64,000 nucleotides of DNA from Chloroflexota bacterium (GTDB taxonomy: Bacteria; Chloroflexota; Dehalococcoidia; Lucifugimonadales; Lucifugimonadaceae): contig PBEM01000015.1 of assembly GCA_002718415.1 (NCBI GenBank), positions 1-64,000 of the forward strand, in the 5' to 3' direction. The notes under the pieces are model-generated. The model worked only from the letters and a program-made list of their open reading frames with translations. It was not told the origin of the DNA and made no database searches. Of this stretch, positions 43,470-52,114 are shown in pieces (position 1 is the stretch's first letter; every line of letters starts with the position of its first letter). The position numbers and the translations under genes are program-made.

Positions 43470-45080
43470 CTAAATTTTCGGGAAAAATGTTAGTTCTGAA
43501 TCAAAATTTTCCATGGATATTATGTTATCTCCAATTAGATTGACTTTTATATCTCTTTTTCTGTGATTTAGTACAATTTTTCTATTAGGTAATTGAAATT
43601 TTATACCTATTTTTTGATTAGTTTTTAGTCCATAAATCTTAATATAACCATCAATCATTTCGTAATTAACATCACCGTTGATTTCAATTGGAAATTTTTG
43701 TGCCCATGATGGAATTCTTAGCATTATATTCTTAGGATTAATTATTTTTAATTCGGTTTCATTGCCAGTTTCATTAAATTTTATTCCAATATTTTTATTT
43801 TTTATAGGTAAATTAAAAAACAAATTAATCTTATATAAATTATCTTCCTCTATGAGAACATGTTTTGTAACCTCACATAAAGAGCCTATGACCCCACCAA
43901 CTATATCCATATTAAAACTTATCCTGTCTGCTGATTTTTTGGAGTTTAAAGATAAATTTGAATCTAGTATTTGGTCAACTGGCCAATGGCCATAAGGCGC
44001 AGGAAATCCAAATGCACCCAAATGACGATAAGCTATATTTTTATAACCATCTTCTTCTAAATTATCACTATTCTCAGGGATGAAACTATTATCCCTTAAT
44101 TGTGATGGTAGTAAATGACAACGAATTATACGCTCTGCGTCTTCATAATAGTCGGGATATCCATTTTTAGCCAATAATAAAGCAGTTTCAATAATATCTC
44201 CTGTATTATTACACTCACCTCTATCGGGTTCACTATCTTCACCACTATTTTCAATTACCCAACCTATATAATCTCTAATTTCCCAAAGTCCATTATCATA
44301 AAATTTTTTTACTCTATCAAATAATAAATGGTCTTGTAATAAATCTGCATACTGAGCAATTCCAGACATAACACATGTTGTAGAATGAGTATGTGTACCA
44401 AATGTTTTTATATCATAGGTTCCGTTTTCATTAAAAAATTCATTAATGGATTTCTCTACAAGTATCCTTGATAATTTGATTGCAGGTTCAAATTTTGTAT
44501 GATCATATATTTTAACTAGAGGACCTATAGACCTACCCAACCCTTCTATAAAAGTATGGTCTGCAGGATATATATTCAAATTAAAATTTTTTTGAATATC
44601 TCCGTAATTCCAACCATTTTTAGAATCCCATAATTCAAAAATTTTCTCTATACAATCTTCTAGAATATCCATTGCTTGATTAGAATTTCTATATCTAATC
44701 AAAGCATACAATGCATGAAATCCTTCTCTAAAATTATGTTCATTAAAATTGACTAATTCTCCATCAATTCTATCTCGATTTAGTGGAAAAGGAAGTGTAC
44801 CAGAAAAAGAAAAAAACGCTGCTTTCTGGTGTTTATTAATTACTGAATCTTCTATATCTACACCAAAAATATTCTTAGCAGTCAATAAGGCATTAAGATG
44901 CCTTCCTGGTATATGTGATTCTGAATGTCTATCACTAAAAAATAATTTCGGATTTGGTAAAACTTCCGAACCAAAATACGGAATATTATTATCGTCAGGA
45001 TTAAATACTCTAGACATAGTTTGACATCCTAAGTCTACAGCTGAAACAATATCATGATTATTTACATTACGTAAAGTCAT
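43470..45080 (-). CDS. Six-hairpin glycosidase-like protein (GH127/DUF1680-related)
   Basis: A 536-residue protein predicted to be an (alpha/alpha) toroid followed by a beta-rich domain (last 130 residues, with FNLPIKNKNIGIKF and RIPSWAQKFPIEINGD). RIPSWA and ECNNTGDIIETA resemble GH127/DUF1680 beta-L-arabinofuranosidase-like proteins, but the catalytic Cys cluster of characterised GH127 enzymes is not obvious, and no signal peptide is present. It may act on an intracellular oligosaccharide. Its start overlaps the stop of the alcohol dehydrogenase by one base; last gene of the operon 47673-43470. Confidence 0.65.
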   Translation of the reverse strand: MTLRNVNNHDIVSAVDLGCQTMSRVFNPDDNNIPYFGSEVLPNPKLFFSDRHSESHIPGRHLNALLTAKNIFGVDIEDSVINKHQKAAFFSFSGTLPFPLNRDRIDGELVNFNEHNFREGFHALYALIRYRNSNQAMDILEDCIEKIFELWDSKNGWNYGDIQKNFNLNIYPADHTFIEGLGRSIGPLVKIYDHTKFEPAIKLSRILVEKSINEFFNENGTYDIKTFGTHTHSTTCVMSGIAQYADLLQDHLLFDRVKKFYDNGLWEIRDYIGWVIENSGEDSEPDRGECNNTGDIIETALLLAKNGYPDYYEDAERIIRCHLLPSQLRDNSFIPENSDNLEEDGYKNIAYRHLGAFGFPAPYGHWPVDQILDSNLSLNSKKSADRISFNMDIVGGVIGSLCEVTKHVLIEEDNLYKINLFFNLPIKNKNIGIKFNETGNETELKIINPKNIMLRIPSWAQKFPIEINGDVNYEMIDGYIKIYGLKTNQKIGIKFQLPNRKIVLNHRKRDIKVNLIGDNIISMENFDSELTFFPKI

Positions 45081-46111
45081 TATAGTTCAATCAAAATTTT
45101 ACATGTTCTAGGATCAGGATTCACCGCATATTCGAATGCTCTACTAACTTCATCAATAGAAAAAGTGTCGGTAATTAAATTGTGAAATTGAAATTTATTA
45201 CTTTTAGCAATCTGTACTGCAATTCCATACGAATTAGAATATCTAAATACAGTATAAATTTCTAATTCTTTAGCCATAGCCTCTACAGCATTTAGTTTAT
45301 AATCTTCATTACCCATTCCTATTAAAGCTATTCTAGCTCCAGGAGCAGCAATTTTTATTAACTCATTCAAAACTTCACTATTTCCAGAACACTCATAAAT
45401 AAGATTAGGTTCAGGTACAGATTCAATTTTATATAATTCTGAAAGAATTTCATTATTATCAATCTTTATAGTATTGTCCACTCCCATTTTCTTCGCCAAT
45501 TCAAGTCGATTTGTATTAGTGTCAGAAGCGATAACAATTGAAGCCCCAGAATATTTTGCTACTGATGAAGTTAAATTCCCAACAGTTCCAGATCCACTTA
45601 CAAAGACAGTGTCCCCTGGAGAAATTCCAGTTTTCCTTAAAGCATGTACAGAAACAGATAAAGGTTCAATTAAAGGTCCAACATTTTGATCCAATGTATC
45701 AGGTAATTTATAAGTAAAAGATTCTGGATGCAAAACATATTCAACTAAGGCTCCATTTATAGGAGGAGTAGCCCAAAATTTAACCCCTTTACAAAGATTA
45801 TATTTCCCCGTAAAACATTCTTTACACTTATGACATGGAATTCCTGGTTCTAGAGCAACAAAATCACCAACCGATAATGAGGTTACCTCATCACCTATCT
45901 CCTCAACATAACCACAAGCTTCATGTCCTAATATCAAAGGAGATTCGACTACATAAGGACCTATCCGTCCATGAGAATAATAGTGAACATCACTGCCACA
46001 AATTCCTACTGATAAAATTTTAACTCTAACTTCAAATGAACTTGGAGACCCTGGATCAGGAATATCTTCTAAAATTATATTTTTTTTATCACTTAAAATT
46101 GCTGCCTTCAT
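45080..46111 (-). CDS. Zinc-dependent medium-chain alcohol dehydrogenase (sorbitol/L-iditol dehydrogenase-like)
   Basis: About 343 residues. Catalytic zinc ligands Cys and nearby Asp/His in GICGSDVHYYSHG, then GHEACGYV; structural zinc site in PCHKCKECFTGKYNLC (four Cys). NAD-binding VSGSGTVGNL near 170. GSDVHYY and KFWATPP are typical of polyol dehydrogenases (sorbitol, xylitol, threonine-type). The frame extends to 46132, but ATG at 46111 (MKAAIL) begins one base after the SDR stop and fits family starts. It oxidises a sugar or polyol alcohol, or the reverse. Confidence 0.9.
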   Translation of the reverse strand: MKAAILSDKKNIILEDIPDPGSPSSFEVRVKILSVGICGSDVHYYSHGRIGPYVVESPLILGHEACGYVEEIGDEVTSLSVGDFVALEPGIPCHKCKECFTGKYNLCKGVKFWATPPINGALVEYVLHPESFTYKLPDTLDQNVGPLIEPLSVSVHALRKTGISPGDTVFVSGSGTVGNLTSSVAKYSGASIVIASDTNTNRLELAKKMGVDNTIKIDNNEILSELYKIESVPEPNLIYECSGNSEVLNELIKIAAPGARIALIGMGNEDYKLNAVEAMAKELEIYTVFRYSNSYGIAVQIAKSNKFQFHNLITDTFSIDEVSRAFEYAVNPDPRTCKILIEL

Positions 46112-46112
46112 A

Positions 46113-46862
46113 TTACGCAGATTCTCCTCCATCTATAGGTAAAATAACCCCATTTAGATAACTAGATGAATTAGAACACAAGAATACTATAACATCGGCT
46201 ACTTCTTCAGGAAGACCAAAACGTCCAGTAGGTATTTTAGATAGTTTATTATCAGTGATAGGACCAGGAGGCCAATATTTTTTTGCCATTCCCGTAAGTA
46301 TTACAGTTGGAGCTATACCATTGACTTGTATATTTTTACTAGCAAGTTCAAGAGCAGAAGTTTTGGTGAACAGATCCAATCCAGCTTTTGAAGCTGAATA
46401 GGTAGAATGTTTCAACTCAGCTTTAGACCCTGCTCTTGAAGAAACATTAACTATCTTTCCATGACCATTTTCTATCATCTTAGGAACAAATGCCTTAGTA
46501 AGTAAAATTGGGGCTAATAAATTTACTTGCATAGTAGCTTCAAATTCTTCAATTGTTACATCTACTACATCATTAAGAAATGAGATTGCTGCATTATTTA
46601 CTAAAATATCAATATAACCAAATTTATTATTTACTTTATTTATAAGATTTTCAATATCATTTATATTCCCTAATTCACAAACATAATAGAAACATTCAGA
46701 ACCTTCTTTAGATATTTTTTTTGAACTAGATTTTAAATCGTCAATATTCCTTCCGGTTATAATAACTGTTACACCATGTCCTGATAATTTTTTTGCTGTA
46801 GCAAAACCTATACCTTTTGATCCTCCAGTAATTAAAGCAATCTTATTTTTAAATTCGTTCAT
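46113..46862 (-). CDS. SDR-family oxidoreductase
   Basis: A 249-residue classical short-chain dehydrogenase. Cofactor motif TGGSKGIG at 12-19, NNAA motif in LVNNAAISF, Ser in VNVSSRAGS and catalytic Tyr/Lys in YSASKAG. The end GVILPIDGGESA is standard. Similar to gluconate 5-dehydrogenase/3-oxoacyl reductase types. It lies 13 bases after the FkbM methyltransferase gene and one base ahead of the alcohol dehydrogenase, inside a four-gene minus-strand operon; a sugar-acid keto-reduction step is plausible. Confidence 0.9.
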   Translation of the reverse strand: MNEFKNKIALITGGSKGIGFATAKKLSGHGVTVIITGRNIDDLKSSSKKISKEGSECFYYVCELGNINDIENLINKVNNKFGYIDILVNNAAISFLNDVVDVTIEEFEATMQVNLLAPILLTKAFVPKMIENGHGKIVNVSSRAGSKAELKHSTYSASKAGLDLFTKTSALELASKNIQVNGIAPTVILTGMAKKYWPPGPITDNKLSKIPTGRFGLPEEVADVIVFLCSNSSSYLNGVILPIDGGESA

Positions 46863-46875
46863 AATATTCAGTCAA

Positions 46876-47673
46876 TCATTTAGTATTGAATTTTCTATAG
46901 ATTCTATGTGTATCAAAACCTCTTTTGGAAGAATAAATGACTTCAAATCCATTTTTTTTAAACAAATCTTCATCTCCCAGAAAATTAAACTCACACATTA
47001 CTACTCTACATTTTGGATTATTTAAAGTATCTCTCAATCCTTGAATGACTTCATATTCATACCCTTCAACATCTATTTTCACAACATTAGGAATTTTTAA
47101 TTTATTATCTCTAATAAATTCATCACCATTTACAATATTTATTTTTTTAGTTAGTTGTTTATGAATAGAATCCTTTATTATTCTACTTTTACCATAAGAA
47201 GGATCTAAACCCATAGAAAATCTTTCTTCTTTATTTTTTTCTCCAAAACCAATTTCAAAAACATCAATATTATTTAATTTATTTAATTCAATATTATCTC
47301 TTAAACGTGATGCAGATAAATTATTTGGTTCTATTGAAAATACTTTACCTTGAGAGCCAGTTTTTTTTGAAAATAGAATTGAATGTGTCCCAATATTTGC
47401 TCCTATATCAATCACTGTATCACCCGAAGAAATTTCCTCTAATAAAAAAGCTATAACATTTTTTTCCCCAGAAAATGATTTCACCCTTACAAATTCGTTA
47501 AGGCTTCCCACATAAAACGATGCAGAAATATATGCAAATTTTACATCTGTAGTAATATTATTGACATTTAAAACAAGATACTTAGATAATAAGAAAAACA
47601 GGTATCTCATACGACTAAAAACATACCTATAAAAATCTCTTAAAAAAATTTTCTGTTTAATTTCGATTAACAA
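46876..47673 (-). CDS. FkbM-family SAM-dependent methyltransferase
   Basis: A 265-residue methyltransferase. SAM-binding VIDIGANIGTHSILFSK (about 98-114), acidic end of strand 2 in FSIEPNNLSA, and the family's VVKIDVEGYEYEVIQGL near 213-229. FkbM enzymes O-methylate sugars, polyketides or glycans. The start is TTG at 47673; the first ATG (residue 22) is also possible but would shorten the N-terminal helix. It is the first gene of an operon with an SDR, an alcohol dehydrogenase and a glycosidase-like gene, with 80 bp to the divergent PHP gene. Confidence 0.87.
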   Translation of the reverse strand: MLIEIKQKIFLRDFYRYVFSRMRYLFFLLSKYLVLNVNNITTDVKFAYISASFYVGSLNEFVRVKSFSGEKNVIAFLLEEISSGDTVIDIGANIGTHSILFSKKTGSQGKVFSIEPNNLSASRLRDNIELNKLNNIDVFEIGFGEKNKEERFSMGLDPSYGKSRIIKDSIHKQLTKKINIVNGDEFIRDNKLKIPNVVKIDVEGYEYEVIQGLRDTLNNPKCRVVMCEFNFLGDEDLFKKNGFEVIYSSKRGFDTHRIYRKFNTK

Positions 47674-47753
47674 TTATTTAAAAACACTTTAGAATAAAAT
47701 AATATAAAAATATCCAATAAAACGATTATAGATAAAATTGAAAGGAAAAAAAA

Positions 47754-48668
47754 ATTCAAAAGAAATTACTAAAAGGCAATTTACATACTCACACTACTAA
47801 TAGTGACGGTGACGAAGATCCTAAACATGTAGCCGAATGGTATCACAATAATAATTATGACTTTTTATGCCTATCTGACCATAACCATCTTACTATACTA
47901 AATGATACTGACACTAAAAGATGGCCCTTACTTATTCCTGGTGAAGAAGTTACATCTAGTGTAGGACCTATTCCAGTTCATGTTAATGGGTATGGAATAA
48001 AAAAGGTAGTAAAACCTAGCATCGCAAAAAATGTAATTGATGCACTAAGAGAAAATATTGATGGAATAGTTAAAGCTGGAGGATTAGCTTCTATTAATCA
48101 TCCAAATTATAAATGGGCACTTTCTTATAAGCATTTAAATTCAATTGAAAATTATAAGTTTATTGAAGTTTTTAATGGGCACGCAGGATCTAATAGTTTT
48201 GGAGATAACAAAAAACCATCCGTTTCAACAATGTGGGATCAATTATTATCAAATAGGAAAAAAATCCTAGGGCTTGCCACAGATGATGCCCATCATTATC
48301 ATGAATTCAATCCTGAAAAAGCCAATCCTGGGAGAGGATGGATTCAAGTATTTTCTGAAGATCTAAATAAATCTGCCATATTAGAAAGTATGTCCTCTGG
48401 TGATTTTTACGCGTCTACCGGAGTTGAACTAGGTGATTTTACAATCACAAAAAATGAAATTGTCCTGGAAATTAATGATTTAGAAAATGGCTCTAAAAAA
48501 AATCAATACACATTCAATTTTATTACAAATAAAGGGGTAATTTCAGATCAAATAACTGGTTTATCAGGTAGGTATTGCCCATCAAAAAATGATGTTTATG
48601 TACGAGTGGAAATAATTTGTTCTGATGGTACAAGATTATGGACACAACCTATATGGATAACCGATTAG
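47754..48668 (+). CDS. PHP-domain phosphoesterase-like protein with non-standard start
   Basis: About 304 residues. The PHP metal motifs are intact: KGNLHTHTTNSDGD at the very start (HxH), LSDHNHL near 45, Glu in PGEEVTS, NHPN near 111, and ATDDAHHYHEF near 180. A beta-rich tail of about 95 residues follows. ATG at 48231 would lose over half the domain. The frame opens after a TGA at 47739 and has no ATG, GTG or TTG before the first motif. An ATT at 47754 follows AAAGGA (47741-47746) by seven bases and gives IQKKLLKGNLHTH. Alternatively, a TTG at 47738 reads into the frame by slippage or an indel in the A9 run (47746-47754). Confidence 0.85.
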   Translation: MQKKLLKGNLHTHTTNSDGDEDPKHVAEWYHNNNYDFLCLSDHNHLTILNDTDTKRWPLLIPGEEVTSSVGPIPVHVNGYGIKKVVKPSIAKNVIDALRENIDGIVKAGGLASINHPNYKWALSYKHLNSIENYKFIEVFNGHAGSNSFGDNKKPSVSTMWDQLLSNRKKILGLATDDAHHYHEFNPEKANPGRGWIQVFSEDLNKSAILESMSSGDFYASTGVELGDFTITKNEIVLEINDLENGSKKNQYTFNFITNKGVISDQITGLSGRYCPSKNDVYVRVEIICSDGTRLWTQPIWITD

Positions 48669-48717
48669 AATAAAATTTAATTTAGAGATAAGCACATAAT
48701 ATTTATAAAGGTAATTT

Positions 48718-49416
48718 ATGAAACATAAGAATATAAAATTCCAATTCTACTTTATTCGTCATGGAGAATCAGAATCTAATATTGAATCCGGTATGGCATA
48801 CGCGAACGATCACAATGCTCCCTTAACAAAAAGGGGTCATGAACAATCTTTAGCTTTAGGTAAACGTTTGAAAAATTCAGAAATAACCTTCGATAAAATT
48901 TATTCCTCAACCCTAACTCGTGCAATTGAAACAACTACTAATATGTTGAAAGGGATGGAATTAAATTATGAAAAATTTGAAAAATTTGATCATATTATTG
49001 AACAACAAATACCTGGATGGAGAGGTAAAAAATTCGATGAAGTTATGACTCCAGAGATCCTGCTTCTTTCTGAACAAAAAGGGAAATGGTTCCAACCTGC
49101 TGACGGAGAGTCAGGACGTCAAGTAGAAAGAAGAGCTTCAAACTGGTTAGAAGATGAATTCCTTGACAACCCAAAATGGTTAGATAAAAAAGGTATTTAT
49201 AATATTGCAATTATTAGTCATGGAATAACATTAAGATGTATTTTCCACTACATTACTGGATGGGATACAAAAATGATGAAAAGTTCTTATTCACAAATTT
49301 TAAATTGTTCTATTTCTAGATTTAATTTTGGTCCTTTGGGATGGGAAATTATTTCTTTTAATGATTCTTATCACACAGAAAAAATAGGTGATATCATAAC
49401 AGATAAATTAAAATAA
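48718..49416 (+). CDS. Histidine-phosphatase (phosphoglycerate-mutase-like) superfamily protein
   Basis: A 232-residue branch-1 histidine phosphatase. The phospho-accepting His15 lies in IRHGES (13-18); YSSTLTRAIETT (about 61-72) supplies the second Arg, and ISHGITLR near 163 the second His. An insert IIEQQIPGWRGKKFDEVM replaces the usual short PxLxE block. A good AAAGG site lies in front. The substrate could be a sugar phosphate or nucleotide; true mutase activity is unlikely given the single-domain length. It is alone between the PHP and DUF805 genes. Confidence 0.88.
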   Translation: MKHKNIKFQFYFIRHGESESNIESGMAYANDHNAPLTKRGHEQSLALGKRLKNSEITFDKIYSSTLTRAIETTTNMLKGMELNYEKFEKFDHIIEQQIPGWRGKKFDEVMTPEILLLSEQKGKWFQPADGESGRQVERRASNWLEDEFLDNPKWLDKKGIYNIAIISHGITLRCIFHYITGWDTKMMKSSYSQILNCSISRFNFGPLGWEIISFNDSYHTEKIGDIITDKLK

Positions 49417-49434
49417 TTAGAAATTTACGATCTA

Positions 49435-49483
49435 AAACTATTTCATAACAATTTTTATGTTTTAATTTTTAATGAAATAGTTT
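49435..49483 (+). terminator. 12-bp stem-loop between the phosphatase and DUF805 genes
   Basis: AAACTATTTCAT (49435-49446) pairs perfectly with ATGAAATAGTTT (49472-49483), loop 25 bases, followed by TATTT. It ends five bases before the GGAGGT ribosome site of the DUF805 gene, so it could also be a leader structure. Confidence 0.55.
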
Positions 49484-49496
49484 ATTTGGAGGTAAT

Positions 49497-49874
49497 ATGA
49501 ATTTTGGACAATCTATTGAATCAGGTTTTTCTAATTATTTTAATTTTAAAAGTAGATCCTCTAGATCTGAATTTTGGTTCTTTCAACTATTTTTATTTAT
49601 AGCCTCTGTAGTTGTCGGGTTAGCAGACGGAATAATTACCTCTACTTTAGGAATCCCTTTGTTCCTACAGGCAATATGGGGATTATTTACTTTTATCCCT
49701 AGTATTTCAATTGCCGTTCGTAGATTACATGATATAGATAAATCAGGTTGGTGGTTATTATTGCACATAATTTTATTATTTGGATCAATTGTTTTATTTA
49801 TTTTTCATATCAAAAATACACAGGGCCCCAATAAATATGGTGAAGGTCCATTAAAACCTAAGGAGAATACATAA
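49497..49874 (+). CDS. DUF805 membrane protein
   Basis: A 125-residue membrane protein with about four helices. The start FNYFNFKSRSSRSEFWFFQLF and the middle AVRRLHDIDKSGWWLLL are the defining DUF805 blocks, and the tail GPNKYGEGPL is typical. Function unknown. It has a consensus GGAGGT site six bases... before ATG at 49497. Its TAA shares one base with the next ATG (TAATG), so it is translated together with an enolase-superfamily enzyme, an unusual pairing. Confidence 0.92.
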   Translation: MNFGQSIESGFSNYFNFKSRSSRSEFWFFQLFLFIASVVVGLADGIITSTLGIPLFLQAIWGLFTFIPSISIAVRRLHDIDKSGWWLLLHIILLFGSIVLFIFHIKNTQGPNKYGEGPLKPKENT

Positions 49875-51055
49875 TGAAGATAACATCTATAAAACCATGG
49901 ATTATTCAAATTCCATGGAATGATCGCCCATCAGACCCATTATCTAATTCAAACAAAAGAGAATTGCTTTTTGCCCAAATAGACACTGATGAAGGTATAA
50001 CTGGATGGGGAGAAGTGACAACTTACCCTGGACCAGCCGGAAATAGAGCTGTAGCTCGTATGATTGAAGAGGTTGGAAATACTTTGATAGGTCGTGATCC
50101 TTCGCATATTGAAAGAATTTGGAATGATAATATACGATCTATGACTTATGTTGGAACCAGAGGAGCGGTAAGTGCTACTGCTAGCGCTATAGATATTGCA
50201 TTATGGGATATTAGAGGTAAAGAATTAGGACTACCAATATACATGTTATTAGGTGGCCCAGTAAGGGATAGAATAGGTCTTTACACACACCCACCTAACC
50301 CAGAAGGAGATATTGATACTGCAATATCCGATGTTAAGGAATTAGTTGCTTCAGGACATCGAGCATTTAAATTTGATCCTATGATGCATTCAATCCCTGA
50401 AGGTAATGCTCACTATATTGATGGACAAATAATCCGATCTGGTATGGAATTAGCTTGGGAAATAACAGGAGCTGTAAGAGAAGCTATAGGTCCTAGCATA
50501 GAAATTCTTATAGATGCACATGGTAAATATAATGTTCCAACTGCAATAGATTTATGTAGAGGTTTAGAAGAATTTGACATCTTTTGGTTTGAAGAGCCTG
50601 TACCAGTAGAAAGTAACCACGCACTTAAACAGGTAAGAGAAAAAACAAATGCAAAAATATCTGTTGGAGAACGACTTTTTACTAGATGGGAATTTATAAA
50701 TGTACTAGAAAATGAATTAGCAGATTTCATTATGCCTGATGTTACTTGGACTGGTGGTATTTCTGAATTAAAAAAGATAGCTACATTAGCAGAATCTTAT
50801 TATGTACCAATATCTCCTCATGATGCTAGTGGTCCAATAAACGTTATGGCAGGCGCACAGGTTATGATGACAGTACCAAATTTTTATAAATTAGAAACTC
50901 ATCGATATGATTTAAGCCTTTATGATAGATTTATTGATAAACCTCTAGACGTCCGTAATGGTGATTTATATTTGACTAATCAACCTGGATTAGGAGTAAA
51001 CCTAGAAATAGAAGCTCTTAAAGAATATGCTATTGAAGGCTTTGGTAAACCGTAA
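49874..51055 (+). CDS. Enolase-superfamily enzyme 5 (galactonate/mannonate-dehydratase-like)
   Basis: A 393-residue member. FKFDPM on strand 2 (Lys-x-Asp), metal ligands in LIDAHGK, FWFEEP and VGERLF, PDVTWTGGISELKK on strand 6 and catalytic His in ISPHDASGP. It is closely related to enzyme 6 at 61336 (shared GERLFTRWEF/DF, MPDVTWTGGISE(L/M)(K/R)KIA, AE(S/L)YYVPISPH), so the two are recent paralogs by family standards. It dehydrates an aldonate or related acid. No other sugar gene is adjacent; the TrhO gene overlaps its end by 29 bp. Confidence 0.88.
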   Translation: MKITSIKPWIIQIPWNDRPSDPLSNSNKRELLFAQIDTDEGITGWGEVTTYPGPAGNRAVARMIEEVGNTLIGRDPSHIERIWNDNIRSMTYVGTRGAVSATASAIDIALWDIRGKELGLPIYMLLGGPVRDRIGLYTHPPNPEGDIDTAISDVKELVASGHRAFKFDPMMHSIPEGNAHYIDGQIIRSGMELAWEITGAVREAIGPSIEILIDAHGKYNVPTAIDLCRGLEEFDIFWFEEPVPVESNHALKQVREKTNAKISVGERLFTRWEFINVLENELADFIMPDVTWTGGISELKKIATLAESYYVPISPHDASGPINVMAGAQVMMTVPNFYKLETHRYDLSLYDRFIDKPLDVRNGDLYLTNQPGLGVNLEIEALKEYAIEGFGKP

Positions 51056-52106
51056 AAATAATTCGAAATTATCTATTAAATTGAATTCCATTAATAAAAA
51101 TAAATTATTTAATAGACAAGATAAAAAAATACTGAAAAATACTCTATATTCGGAAGATTTTGAACGTATTACATGCTCATTTTATAAGTATTTTAAATTA
51201 ACTAATGTTGCAGAATTTAGAAATAATCTTTACCTAAAATGGTCCGATTTTCAAATACTAGGAAGAACTTATATTGCTAGTGAGGGAATTAATGCCCAAA
51301 TTAGTATCCCTAAACACAATTTTGATAAGTTTGATAATCACCTGAGAAGTATAAGCGTCTTAAATGATGTAAAAATTAAAATGGGTTTAGAGGATAACGG
51401 AAAATCTTTTGAAAAATTGATTGTTAGGATTAAGGAAAAAATTGTAGCAGATGGATTGAAAATCTCCAATTTTGACCATACAAATATTGGTAAACATTTA
51501 TCACCCATGGAATTTAATAAAGCCATGGAATCTGAAAATTCTATAGTTGTAGATGTTAGAAATTTTTACGAATCAGAAGTAGGTAGATTCGATGGAGCCA
51601 TCACTACAGATTCAGAAACATTTAGAGAATCCTTACCTAAAATCAAAAATATTCTGGAAAATAATAAAAAAAATAAAATTCTTCTTTATTGTACTGGTGG
51701 CATAAGATGTGAAAAAGCTAGTGCCTATTTAAAACATCATGATTTCTCAGATGTTAATCAACTTGATGGGGGCATAATAAATTATGCTCATAAGGTAAAA
51801 GAAAAAAAAATTGAAAATAAATTTAAAGGAAAAAATTTTGTATTTGACAAAAGACTTGGAGAAAAGATCACTGAAGATATATTAAGTAATTGTTATTTAT
51901 GCAATAAACCTTCTAATACCCATACTGACTGTTCATTTCAACCATGTCATACACTTTTTATACAATGTGAAGATTGTTCTAAAAAATATGAAGGATGTTG
52001 TTCAAAAGAATGTCATGAATTTTCTAAATTCCCAAAGGAATTACATAATAAAAAATGGAATTTAGTTAAACACAATAAATCTGGGAAAATGATGAGACCT
52101 AAATAA
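51027..52106 (+). CDS. trhO: tRNA uridine(34) hydroxylase, TrhO
   Basis: Up to 359 residues, closely following the E. coli YceA/TrhO pattern, an enzyme that makes 5-hydroxyuridine at the tRNA wobble position using oxygen. Conserved blocks: SFYKYF, GRTYIASEGINAQIS, IVADGL, rhodanese active-site loop YCTGGIRCEKASAYLKHH, and the Cys-rich tail (CYLCNKPSNTHTDC, QCEDCSKKYEGCCSKEC). ATG at 51027 puts about 25 extra basic residues in front and overlaps enzyme 5; TTG at 51081 would be nearer the family start. The real start is uncertain. Confidence 0.93.
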   Translation: MLLKALVNRKNNSKLSIKLNSINKNKLFNRQDKKILKNTLYSEDFERITCSFYKYFKLTNVAEFRNNLYLKWSDFQILGRTYIASEGINAQISIPKHNFDKFDNHLRSISVLNDVKIKMGLEDNGKSFEKLIVRIKEKIVADGLKISNFDHTNIGKHLSPMEFNKAMESENSIVVDVRNFYESEVGRFDGAITTDSETFRESLPKIKNILENNKKNKILLYCTGGIRCEKASAYLKHHDFSDVNQLDGGIINYAHKVKEKKIENKFKGKNFVFDKRLGEKITEDILSNCYLCNKPSNTHTDCSFQPCHTLFIQCEDCSKKYEGCCSKECHEFSKFPKELHNKKWNLVKHNKSGKMMRPK

Positions 52107-52114
52107 ATTTGAAT

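Noticed and set aside
47755-48230. Region read as non-coding, with the gene starting at ATG 48231
   Set aside because: The frame is open and carries the PHP metal motifs; the gene clearly starts near 47754.
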